From JBHEMT01 sp046262435 (GTDB taxonomy: Bacteria > Chloroflexota > Dormibacteria > Aeolococcales > Aeolococcaceae), in the NCBI GenBank assembly GCA_046262435.1, contig JBHEMT010000140.1:1-39223 (forward strand): a DNA stretch of 39,223 bases, read 5' to 3'. Positions within the stretch are counted from its first letter, which is position 1; the number at the start of each line of letters is the position of its first letter. The notes under the pieces were generated by a model. It did no database searches. It saw only the letters and a list, made by a program, of their open reading frames with translations, and had not been told where the DNA came from. This document shows positions 7,794-14,021 of the stretch, piece by piece. Made by a program: the position numbers and the translations under genes.

Positions 7794-8744
7794 ATGGCAG
7801 ACGGAGGCGCTGGCGAGGTCGTCGCCATCGTCAACCCGAGCAGTGCCAGGGGGCACACCGGGCGGCGCTGGCCCGAGGCACTGGCGGCGCTGGATGCGGC
7901 GGGGATCACCCCTCGCGTGTGGCTGACCAGTGCTCGGGAGGACGCCACCCGACTCTGCCGCGAGGCGATCGCCGCGGGGGCGACCACGGTGGTGGCGGTG
8001 GGTGGCGACGGCACCCTCAGCGAGGTGGTCAACGGGCTGTTCGACGCGGCCGGCGACGCTCTGCGGCCGGTGCGGGTCGGCCTGATCCCGGGCGGCAGCG
8101 GCGGTGACTTCCGCCGCAGCGTGGGGATTCCCAGCAGCTTCGACGGGGCCGCGGCCGTGCTCGCCGCGGGCCAGGTGCGCCGCCTCGACCTGGGACGAGT
8201 CATCTACGCGGACGGCGTTCGGCGACACTTCGTCAACATCGCCGACTGCGGGGTCGGGGGCGATGTGGTCGCCCGGGTCAACGCCGGGTCGCGGCGCCTC
8301 GGGGGCACCCCGTTGTTTCTCTATCAGGCGCTGCGCTGCCTGATGACCTACACGCCGCGGCGGGTGCGCCTGGTGGTGGACGGCACCAGTGTGGAGTGCT
8401 CCGTCCAGAACGTGGTGTTCGCCAACGCTCAGTACTTTGGCGGCGGCATGCGCGTCGCGCCCCACGCCGACCCCGGCGACGGCCTGCTCGACGTCGTGGT
8501 GGTCGGCGCCTCCTCGCGAGCCTCGAGGCTCCTCGGCATGGCCCGCATCTACGCCGGGCGGCACCTCGGCCATGCGGGGATCAGCAGCCTCCGGGGGCGA
8601 CGCGTCGCCATCGAGGTGCTCGAGGGCGACGCGCCCCTGCGCTTCGACGTCGACGGCGAGGACATCGGCACCACCCCGGCCGCCATCGAGTGCCTGCCGG
8701 GCGCGCTGCAGCTGCTCGCGCCGGCGCCGGCGAGCACCGCCTGA
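7794..8744 (+). CDS. Diacylglycerol kinase family lipid kinase
   Basis: Members phosphorylate diacylglycerol or sphingoid-type lipids with ATP and recycle membrane lipids. The catalytic domain begins VVAIVNPSSARG and carries the nucleotide-binding signature GGDGTLSEVVNGL (G70-T74 core), then IPGGSGGDFRRSVG, FVNIADCGVGGDVV and the C-terminal beta domain with NAQYFGGGMRVAPHADPGDGLLDVVVV, which is the family metal/lipid region. It ends with a phosphate-sensing strand FDVDGEDIGTTPAAIEC. Length is 316 residues. The ATG at 7794 is supported by the -10 element nine bases upstream. It resembles the YegS/BmrU/DagK group. It cannot be assigned to DagK or to an undecaprenol-type kinase from sequence alone. 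Confidence 0.9.
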   Translation: MADGGAGEVVAIVNPSSARGHTGRRWPEALAALDAAGITPRVWLTSAREDATRLCREAIAAGATTVVAVGGDGTLSEVVNGLFDAAGDALRPVRVGLIPGGSGGDFRRSVGIPSSFDGAAAVLAAGQVRRLDLGRVIYADGVRRHFVNIADCGVGGDVVARVNAGSRRLGGTPLFLYQALRCLMTYTPRRVRLVVDGTSVECSVQNVVFANAQYFGGGMRVAPHADPGDGLLDVVVVGASSRASRLLGMARIYAGRHLGHAGISSLRGRRVAIEVLEGDAPLRFDVDGEDIGTTPAAIECLPGALQLLAPAPASTA

Positions 8745-8765
8745 GCCAGTCGCTGGCCCGGCTTC

Positions 8766-8774
8766 TGCTACGAT
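8766..8774 (+). promoter_or_regulatory. Extended -10 promoter of rpsO (TGC-TACGAT)
   Basis: TG-N-TACGAT is an extended -10 element 21 bases after the preceding stop codon. It predicts a transcript with roughly 95 untranslated bases before GTG 8874. That leader contains several GC-rich complementary stretches (for example CGGCGG near 8801 and CACGCCG near 8810). S15 represses its own mRNA through leader structure in several bacteria, so this leader is a reasonable place for autoregulation, but no specific known S15 motif was recognised. Confidence 0.5.
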
Positions 8775-8873
8775 CGAGCGGACCTGTGGCGAGAGCCCCG
8801 GCGGCTGGCACGCCGATTCCGGCACCGCTCCCCACACGGCGACGGCAATTTCGCCTCACGGAGAACGCAGCAC

Positions 8874-9140
8874 GTGCCCGACATCCAGCCCAAGGGCGAG
8901 GTCATCGCGGACCATCGTCAGCACGAGACCGACACCGGGTCGCCCGAGGTTCAGGTCGCCATTCTGAGCAGCCGGATCGCGATGCTCACCGAGCATCTGC
9001 GCGAGCACCGCAAGGACCACGCCTCGCGGCGTGGGCTGCTCACCCTGGTCGGCAAGCGCCGCCGCCTGCTCGACTACCTCGCCCGCAAGGACGTCGAGCG
9101 CTACCGCGCCCTGATCGCCCGTCTGGGTCTGCGCCGATAG
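8874..9140 (+). CDS. rpsO: 30S ribosomal protein S15
   Basis: S15 is a primary 16S rRNA-binding protein of the 30S platform. The 88-residue product matches the family along its whole length: HETDTGSPEVQVAILSSRIAMLTEHLREHRKDHASRRGLLTLVGKRRRLLDYL. This includes the DTGSPEVQ loop, the HxxDHxSRRGL rRNA-binding block and the KRRRLLDYL helix. The start is GTG (VPDIQPKGEV). The neighbour pnp follows after a 323-base spacer, reproducing the conserved rpsO-pnp pair. Confidence 0.97.
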   Translation: MPDIQPKGEVIADHRQHETDTGSPEVQVAILSSRIAMLTEHLREHRKDHASRRGLLTLVGKRRRLLDYLARKDVERYRALIARLGLRR

Positions 9141-9463
9141 CTCAGCGCAACGCCCCCCGTGGCGACGACCTGACTCACCGCACACCGGAGGGCCTTCCCT
9201 AGGCCCACCCCGGTGGGCGACATCCTCACTTCCGACCGACCTCCCCGACCGCAGGACATCCGCTCCTCGCGTCGCGCCGTCCGGTGAGAGGTTGGTGAGC
9301 GGGATCTCCGTCAGTCCGCGCAGCCCCTCGGGGCGCCGGCTGCGGCCCGGTCACCAGCACCTCACCACCCAGACCGGGCGTGGCGAGTTCAGCCGCTGCA
9401 CCTGCGGCCGGGTCCTCCGGCGTCACGCACGACGCGTGCCGCCATCACGATCTCAGGAGACCC
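9141..9463 (+). promoter_or_regulatory. 323-base rpsO-pnp intergenic region / pnp leader
   Basis: This is the longest gene-free stretch in the window. It contains a hairpin GGGCCT (9190-9195) / AGGCCC (9201-9206). A second stem CCCACC (9204-9209) / GGTGGG (9212-9217) shares bases 9204-9206 with the first, so the two are mutually exclusive. Further down is a stem CGCAGCC (9319-9325) / GGCTGCG (9338-9344). A Shine-Dalgarno AGGAGA (9455-9460) precedes the pnp ATG. I saw no strong -35/-10 pair. Part of the region (9380 onward) is open in the pnp frame, but its codon pattern and composition do not look coding. Confidence 0.5.
9190..9217 (+). terminator. Overlapping alternative hairpins downstream of rpsO
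   Basis: Two short GC-rich stems share bases 9204-9206: 9190-9195 with 9201-9206, and 9204-9209 with 9212-9217. No U-tract follows, so intrinsic termination is doubtful. An attenuator-like or processing-site role is equally possible. Confidence 0.3.
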
Positions 9464-11608
9464 ATGACATACCGCAAGTTCGAGACGCCCTTCGCGGGCA
9501 AGACCCTCACCGTCGAGACCGGCCACATTGCTGAGCAGGCCAACGGCGCGCTGTTCATCCGCTGCGCCGACACCATGCTGCTGGTCACGGCCACAGCCTC
9601 TACCGGCCCTCGTGAGGGCATCGACTTCTTTCCGCTGACCTGCGACTACGAGGAGAAGCTCTACGCCGCGGGTCGCATCCCGGGAAGCTTCCCGCGCCGT
9701 GAGGGTAGGCCCTCCGAGGCCGCAATCCTGGTGGCCCGGATGATCGACCGCCCGATGCGGCCGCTCTTTCCCAAGGACTTCCGCAACGATGTCCAACTGG
9801 TGGCCACCGTGCTCAGCACCGACCAGGAGCAGGACCCGAGCACGCTGGCGGTGACCGGCGCGTCGCTCGCGATGGTGATCAGCGACATCCCGCACAACGG
9901 TCCGGTCGCCTGCGTGCGCATCGGCATGGTCGGCGGTGAGCTGACCCTGAACCCCAGCCTCGAGGACCTCGCCGACTCGGACCTCGACCTGGTGGTGGCC
10001 GGCACCGCCGACGCGATCAGCATGGTCGAGGCCGGCGCCAAGCAGGTCACCGAGGAGGTGGTGCTCCGCGCCCTGCGCAAGGCCCACGAGGAGATCCAGC
10101 GGCTCTGCGCCTGGCAGCTGGAAATCCGCGACCAGCTCGGCGCGAAGCCGAACATGAGCTACCCGCCGGCCTCAATAGATCCAGAGGTGAGCAGCGCGGT
10201 GAATGACGCCGTCGCCGACCGGATCGGCGCCGCCGCTCGCAACGTCGACAAGGCGGCGCGCGAGCGCCAGCTTGCCGAGCTCAAGGCTGCGGTGCGCGAG
10301 CAGCTCGCCGCGCGGTTTCCCGACCAGCGCGACGAGATCGGGAAGGCCTTCGAGTCGGCCACCAAGAAGGCGGTGCGCCACGCCATCCTCAGTGAGGGAG
10401 TGCGCCCCGACGGCCGCCGCACTGACGAGATCCGGCAGATCTGGGCCCAGGTCGGGGTTCTGCCCCGCACCCACGGCAGCGCGCTCTTCACCCGCGGCCA
10501 GACCCAGGCACTGAGCATCGTCACCCTCGGCTCCGGCCAGGACAACCAGAAGATCGACGGGCTGGGACTCGAGCAGTTCAAGAACTTCATGCATCACTAC
10601 AACTTCCCGCCCTACTCGGTTGGGGAGGCGCGGCCGATGCGTTCACCCGGCCGTCGTGAAATCGGGCACGGGGCGCTGGCGGAGCGAGCGGTGCACAACG
10701 TGATGCCGCCGGACGAGGACTTCCCCTACGTGGTGCGCATCGTCACCGAAATTCTCTCCAGCAACGGGTCGACGTCGATGGCGAGTGTCTGTGGCTCGAG
10801 CCTGGCGCTGATGGACGCCGGCGTCCCCTTGCAGTCGCCGGTGGCAGGTATCGCCATGGGCCTGATCACCGACGAGAACGACCAGTCCAACGCCAAGATC
10901 CTCAGCGACATCCAGGGGATGGAGGACGCGCTCGGCGACATGGACTTCAAGGTGGCCGGTTCCGAGAGGGGCATCACCGCGCTGCAGATGGACATCAAGA
11001 TCAAGGGCCTCGACTGGGACCTGGTGGAGCGCGCCCTGGAGCAGGCGCGAGTCGGCCGGTTGCACATCCTCGGCAAGATGCGCGAGGCGCTGGAGTCCCC
11101 GCGCCAGGAGATGTCGCCCTTCGCGCCACGGATCGACACGGTGGTGATCAACCCCGACAAGATCCGCGACATCATCGGCCCGGGCGGCAAGATGATCCGC
11201 AAGATCCAGGAGGAGACCGGCTGCCACATCGACATCGAGGACGACGGGCGGGTCTTCGTGTCCTCCAACGATGCCAAGTCACGCGAGTACGCCCTGGCGA
11301 TGATCCGCGACCTCACCGACGACGTCGAGATGGGCCGGATCTACAAGGGCAAGGTCACCCGGATCATGTCCTTCGGCTGCTTCGTCGAGATCCTTCCCAA
11401 GAAGGAGGGCCTGGTTCGCATCGGGCACCTCGCCCAGGAGCGGGTCAACACGGTCGAGGACGTGGTCAACATCGGCGACGAGATCATGGTCAAGGTGATC
11501 GAGGTCGACGACCGCGGCCGGGTCAACCTTAGCCGCAAGGAGGCGCTCGCCGAGCTCTCCCGCAACCAGGCTCAGGCCGCCGGCGCCGGCGCGGGTGCTC
11601 CCGGCTGA
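9464..11608 (+). CDS. pnp: Polyribonucleotide nucleotidyltransferase (PNPase)
   Basis: PNPase is a phosphorolytic 3'-5' exoribonuclease and RNA polymerase of mRNA decay. The protein has two RNase PH-like domains (start FETPFAGKTLTVETGHIAEQANGA; second core GVRPDGRRTDEIRQIWAQVGVLPRTHGSALFTRGQTQAL and MRSPGRREIGHGALAERA). A KH domain follows (VVINPDKIRDIIGPGGKMIRKIQEETG), then an S1 domain (GRIYKGKVTRIMSFGCFVEILPKKEGLVRIGHLA), ending VNLSRKEALAEL. At 714 residues it is full length. Start ATG 9464 is chosen because AGGAGA lies just upstream and MTYRKFE aligns with the family N-terminus; an upstream in-frame extension to 9380 is rejected. Confidence 0.97.
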   Translation: MTYRKFETPFAGKTLTVETGHIAEQANGALFIRCADTMLLVTATASTGPREGIDFFPLTCDYEEKLYAAGRIPGSFPRREGRPSEAAILVARMIDRPMRPLFPKDFRNDVQLVATVLSTDQEQDPSTLAVTGASLAMVISDIPHNGPVACVRIGMVGGELTLNPSLEDLADSDLDLVVAGTADAISMVEAGAKQVTEEVVLRALRKAHEEIQRLCAWQLEIRDQLGAKPNMSYPPASIDPEVSSAVNDAVADRIGAAARNVDKAARERQLAELKAAVREQLAARFPDQRDEIGKAFESATKKAVRHAILSEGVRPDGRRTDEIRQIWAQVGVLPRTHGSALFTRGQTQALSIVTLGSGQDNQKIDGLGLEQFKNFMHHYNFPPYSVGEARPMRSPGRREIGHGALAERAVHNVMPPDEDFPYVVRIVTEILSSNGSTSMASVCGSSLALMDAGVPLQSPVAGIAMGLITDENDQSNAKILSDIQGMEDALGDMDFKVAGSERGITALQMDIKIKGLDWDLVERALEQARVGRLHILGKMREALESPRQEMSPFAPRIDTVVINPDKIRDIIGPGGKMIRKIQEETGCHIDIEDDGRVFVSSNDAKSREYALAMIRDLTDDVEMGRIYKGKVTRIMSFGCFVEILPKKEGLVRIGHLAQERVNTVEDVVNIGDEIMVKVIEVDDRGRVNLSRKEALAELSRNQAQAAGAGAGAPG

Positions 11609-11623
11609 ACGGAGGCGATGACA

Positions 11624-11645
11624 CCCGGCACCGCCAGGTGCCGGG
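11624..11645 (+). terminator. 9-bp perfect hairpin after pnp
   Basis: CCCGGCACC (11624-11632), loop GCCA, GGTGCCGGG (11637-11645), 16 bases after the pnp stop. No run of T follows. A second, looser 8-bp stem, AGCCGCGC (11659-11666) / GCGCGGCT (11689-11696), follows. It is a plausible 3'-end stabiliser or terminator for the rpsO-pnp transcript. Confidence 0.5.
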
Positions 11646-11715
11646 AGCCGTCGACGGCAGCCGCGCGGCCTCGGGTGCCGTGGCTGCTGCGCGGCTCAAG
11701 AATTCGAGTGATGGG

Positions 11716-11721
11716 TACCCT
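11716..11721 (+). promoter_or_regulatory. TACCCT -10 hexamer, leaderless promoter of msrB
   Basis: TACCCT ends six bases before ATG 11728, with no Shine-Dalgarno between. It fits the leaderless pattern of the window; no -35 match was found. Confidence 0.5.
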
Positions 11722-11727
11722 TGACGC

Positions 11728-12207
11728 ATGAGCACCGATACCGAACCGACGTCGAGCGACAGCTCTGCCACCGGAGTTCCTGTCGCCGCCATTCCTGCTA
11801 CCAGCAGTCCTGCGGCCGGGACTCCTGCCACCGAGCAGGACTGGCGGCAGCGCCTCACCCCCGAGCAGTTCGCCGTACTTCGCGAGAAGGGCACCGAGCG
11901 ACCCTTCGCCGGGGAGTACGTCGACTGCCACGACGACGGCGTGTACCACTGCGCCGGCTGCGGTGCCGAGCTCTTTGACTCGGAGACCAAGTTCGAGTCG
12001 CACTCCGGGTGGCCGTCGTTCTACGAACCGCGCAACCTGGAGAACGTCGAGCTGCACGAGGACCGCACCCACGGCATGCGCCGCACCGAGGTGACCTGCA
12101 AGCGTTGCGGCGGCCATCTCGGCCACGTCTTCGACGACGGGCCCGCACCGACCGGCCAGCGCTTCTGCATCAACTCGGCGGCTCTCGATCTCGAACGCCG
12201 CGGCTGA
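11728..12207 (+). CDS. msrB: Peptide-methionine (R)-S-oxide reductase MsrB
   Basis: MsrB reduces methionine-R-sulfoxide in oxidised proteins. The domain starts near DWRQRLTPEQFAVLREKGTERPFAGEY. Zinc ligands form two CxxC pairs, C75/C78 (CAGC) and C124/C127 (CKRC). The substrate-site block is FESHSGWPSFYEP, and the catalytic cysteine is C147 in RFCINSAAL. The N-terminal ~36 residues are a low-complexity tail with four 5-residue repeats of the xPxxx type (VPVAA, IPATS, SPAAG, TPATE), encoded by a 15-bp tandem repeat. The tail is not a recognisable signal peptide, so the protein is probably cytoplasmic. A -10-like hexamer sits directly upstream. Confidence 0.94.
   Translation: MSTDTEPTSSDSSATGVPVAAIPATSSPAAGTPATEQDWRQRLTPEQFAVLREKGTERPFAGEYVDCHDDGVYHCAGCGAELFDSETKFESHSGWPSFYEPRNLENVELHEDRTHGMRRTEVTCKRCGGHLGHVFDDGPAPTGQRFCINSAALDLERRG
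11776..11835 (+). repeat. Four 15-bp tandem repeats inside msrB
   Basis: Units at 11776, 11791, 11806 and 11821 share a core NTTCCTGYNRCC / NRTCCTGYSRCC pattern (each contains TCCTG at bases 3-7). They encode the pentapeptides VPVAA, IPATS, SPAAG and TPATE. The unit length is a multiple of three, so copy-number change would keep the frame and only alter the length of the N-terminal linker. Confidence 0.85.
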
Positions 12208-12232
12208 CTCCGGCCCGGCGCGGGTCAGCAGC

Positions 12233-13894
12233 GTGGTTGCGGCGACGGCGGTGCGCCTGGTGCCGCTCGGCGGCCTGGGCGAGATCGGGCGCAACCTGAT
12301 GGCGGTCGAGGTCGGCGAGGACATCCTGGTCATCGACGCCGGGGTGATGTTTCCCGAGCAGGACATGCTCGGCATCGACCTTGTCATTCCCGACATCGCC
12401 TGGCTGCTGGAGCGGCGCGAGCGGGTGCGCGGCATCGTGCTCACCCACGGTCACGAGGACCACATCGGCGCCTTGCCCTACATCCTGCCCCGGTTGCCGG
12501 TGCCGATCTACGGCACCGCTCTGACCCTGGGGCTGCTGCGCAACAAGCTCAAGGAACACCGCCTGCTTGCCGCCACCGAACTGCACCAGGTGACCCAGGG
12601 CGAGACGGTGGCGCTCGGCGAGCTGCCGGTCGAGTTCGTGCGCACCACTCACTCGATCCCGGACGCCTGCGCGGTGGTGGTGCATACCCCGCTGGGGGCG
12701 ATCGTCCATACCGGCGACTTCAAGGTGGACCAGACCCCGATCAACGGCCAGCCGCCCGACCTCGCCCGGTTCGCCCGGCTTGGCGACGAGGGCGTGCTGC
12801 TCCTGCTCAGCGACAGCACCAACGCGGAGTCGGAGGGCATCACCCCCAGCGAGCGGATGGTGGGGGAGGCGCTGACCCCGCTCTTCGAGGCGGCGGAGGG
12901 CCGGATCATCATGGCGACCTTCGCCTCCAACATCTCCCGGGTGCAGCAGGCGGTGCACGCCGCCGAGGCGGTGGGCCGGCAGTGCCTGCTCGCCGGACGT
13001 TCGATGGTCAACAACGTCCAGGTGGCGCAGGAGCTCGGCTTCCTGCGTGCCAAAGCAGGCACCTTCGTCTGGCCCCGCCAGCTCGGCCGTGTCGAGGAGG
13101 ACCGCCTGCTGGTGCTCTGCACCGGTTCCCAGGGTGAGCCGCTCTCTGCCCTGACCCGGATCGCCTCCGGTGACCACCCGCTGGTCAAGCTCCGCGAGGG
13201 CGACACCGTGATTCTCAGCGCCAACCCGATCCCGGGCAACGAGGAGCTGGTGCACCGCACCATCAACAACCTCTACCGCCACGGCGCCCGGGTCTTTCAC
13301 TCATCGCGGCATCGCGTGCACGCCTCGGGTCACGCCAGCCGGGAGGAGCTCAAGCTGATGATGACCCTCACCCGGCCCCGCTACTTCGTACCGGTGCACG
13401 GCGAGTACCGGCACCTGGCGATCCATGCCGAGCTGGCCACGGCGATGGGGATCCCTGCGGAGCGGATCCTGGCGGTGGACAACGGCTCGGTCGTGGTCCT
13501 GGACGCGGAGGGAATGCACCGCGAGGAGCGCCGGGTGGCCTCGGGGTATGTCTACGTCGACGGGCTGTCGATCGAGGGCGCCGGCGACGTCGTCCTCCGC
13601 GACCGCCGCCAGCTCTCCCAGGACGGAATCGTGGTGGCGGTGCTGGCGGTGGAGCGTTCCACCGGGATGGTCGTGGCCGGTCCCGAGCTGGTGTCGCGTG
13701 GCTTCATTGAGGACGCGGTGACCGCCGAGCTCTTCGACCAGGCGCGGGCCCACGTGCTCACCCTGGTGGGCCGGCTGGCCCCTGATGCGGCCCGGCCGGC
13801 CTGGCAGCAGGCGATTCGCGAGGGGCTTGGCACCTTCCTGGCGGAGCGCACCAACCGGAGGCCGATGGTGATCCCGGTGGTCACCGAGGTCTGA
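12233..13894 (+). CDS. rnj: Ribonuclease J
   Basis: RNase J is a metallo-beta-lactamase/beta-CASP ribonuclease with 5'-3' exo- and endonuclease activity in mRNA decay and rRNA processing. The 553-residue protein begins VRLVPLGGLGEIGRNLMAVE and has the zinc-binding motif HGHEDHIGALPY (H72, H74, D76, H77) and RTTHSIPDACAVVVHT. The beta-CASP blocks are LLLLSDSTNAESEG, MATFASNISRVQQAV and ANPIPGNEELVHRTINNLYRHGA, followed by VHASGHASREELKLM and VPVHGEYRHL. The C-terminal small domain ends around RPMVIPVVTEV. Start GTG 12233 gives the standard N-terminus, with no clear Shine-Dalgarno. It coexists with RNase Y (26955) and PNPase, the Bacillus-type RNA-decay set. Confidence 0.95.
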   Translation: MVAATAVRLVPLGGLGEIGRNLMAVEVGEDILVIDAGVMFPEQDMLGIDLVIPDIAWLLERRERVRGIVLTHGHEDHIGALPYILPRLPVPIYGTALTLGLLRNKLKEHRLLAATELHQVTQGETVALGELPVEFVRTTHSIPDACAVVVHTPLGAIVHTGDFKVDQTPINGQPPDLARFARLGDEGVLLLLSDSTNAESEGITPSERMVGEALTPLFEAAEGRIIMATFASNISRVQQAVHAAEAVGRQCLLAGRSMVNNVQVAQELGFLRAKAGTFVWPRQLGRVEEDRLLVLCTGSQGEPLSALTRIASGDHPLVKLREGDTVILSANPIPGNEELVHRTINNLYRHGARVFHSSRHRVHASGHASREELKLMMTLTRPRYFVPVHGEYRHLAIHAELATAMGIPAERILAVDNGSVVVLDAEGMHREERRVASGYVYVDGLSIEGAGDVVLRDRRQLSQDGIVVAVLAVERSTGMVVAGPELVSRGFIEDAVTAELFDQARAHVLTLVGRLAPDAARPAWQQAIREGLGTFLAERTNRRPMVIPVVTEV

Positions 13895-13909
13895 ACCCCG
13901 TCCCAGGGG

Positions 13910-13949
13910 CGGACATCTGTTCCCCGGAAGCCCCGGGGCGGGGTACCAT
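13910..13949 (+). promoter_or_regulatory. ftsK promoter with candidate LexA (SOS) box
   Basis: CGGACATCTGTTCC at 13910-13923 matches the Gram-positive SOS box CGAACRNRYGTTYG at most positions and shares the nonamer ACATCTGTT with the site before lexA. It overlaps TTCCCC (13920-13925), a weak -35 18 bases before TACCAT (13944-13949). A transcript from here would have about 65 leader bases before ATG 14022. Two GC stems (CCCCGG/CCGGGG around 13923-13938) lie between box and -10. Overlap of the box with the -35 region is the same geometry as at lexA. Confidence 0.5.
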
Positions 13950-14021
13950 CGGGCGGCGCCGCGGACCGGCGCCCTCGACGTCGTCGCAGCCCACGTCCCG
14001 CACCCTCACCGAGGCCGCCTC

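Noticed and set aside
9380..9463. Upstream extension of pnp
   Set aside because: The residues do not match PNPase and ATG 9464 has AGGAGA in front; the stretch is leader.
13895..13940. Intrinsic terminator after rnj
   Set aside because: GC stems are present but without a U-tract, and the region is better explained as the ftsK promoter.
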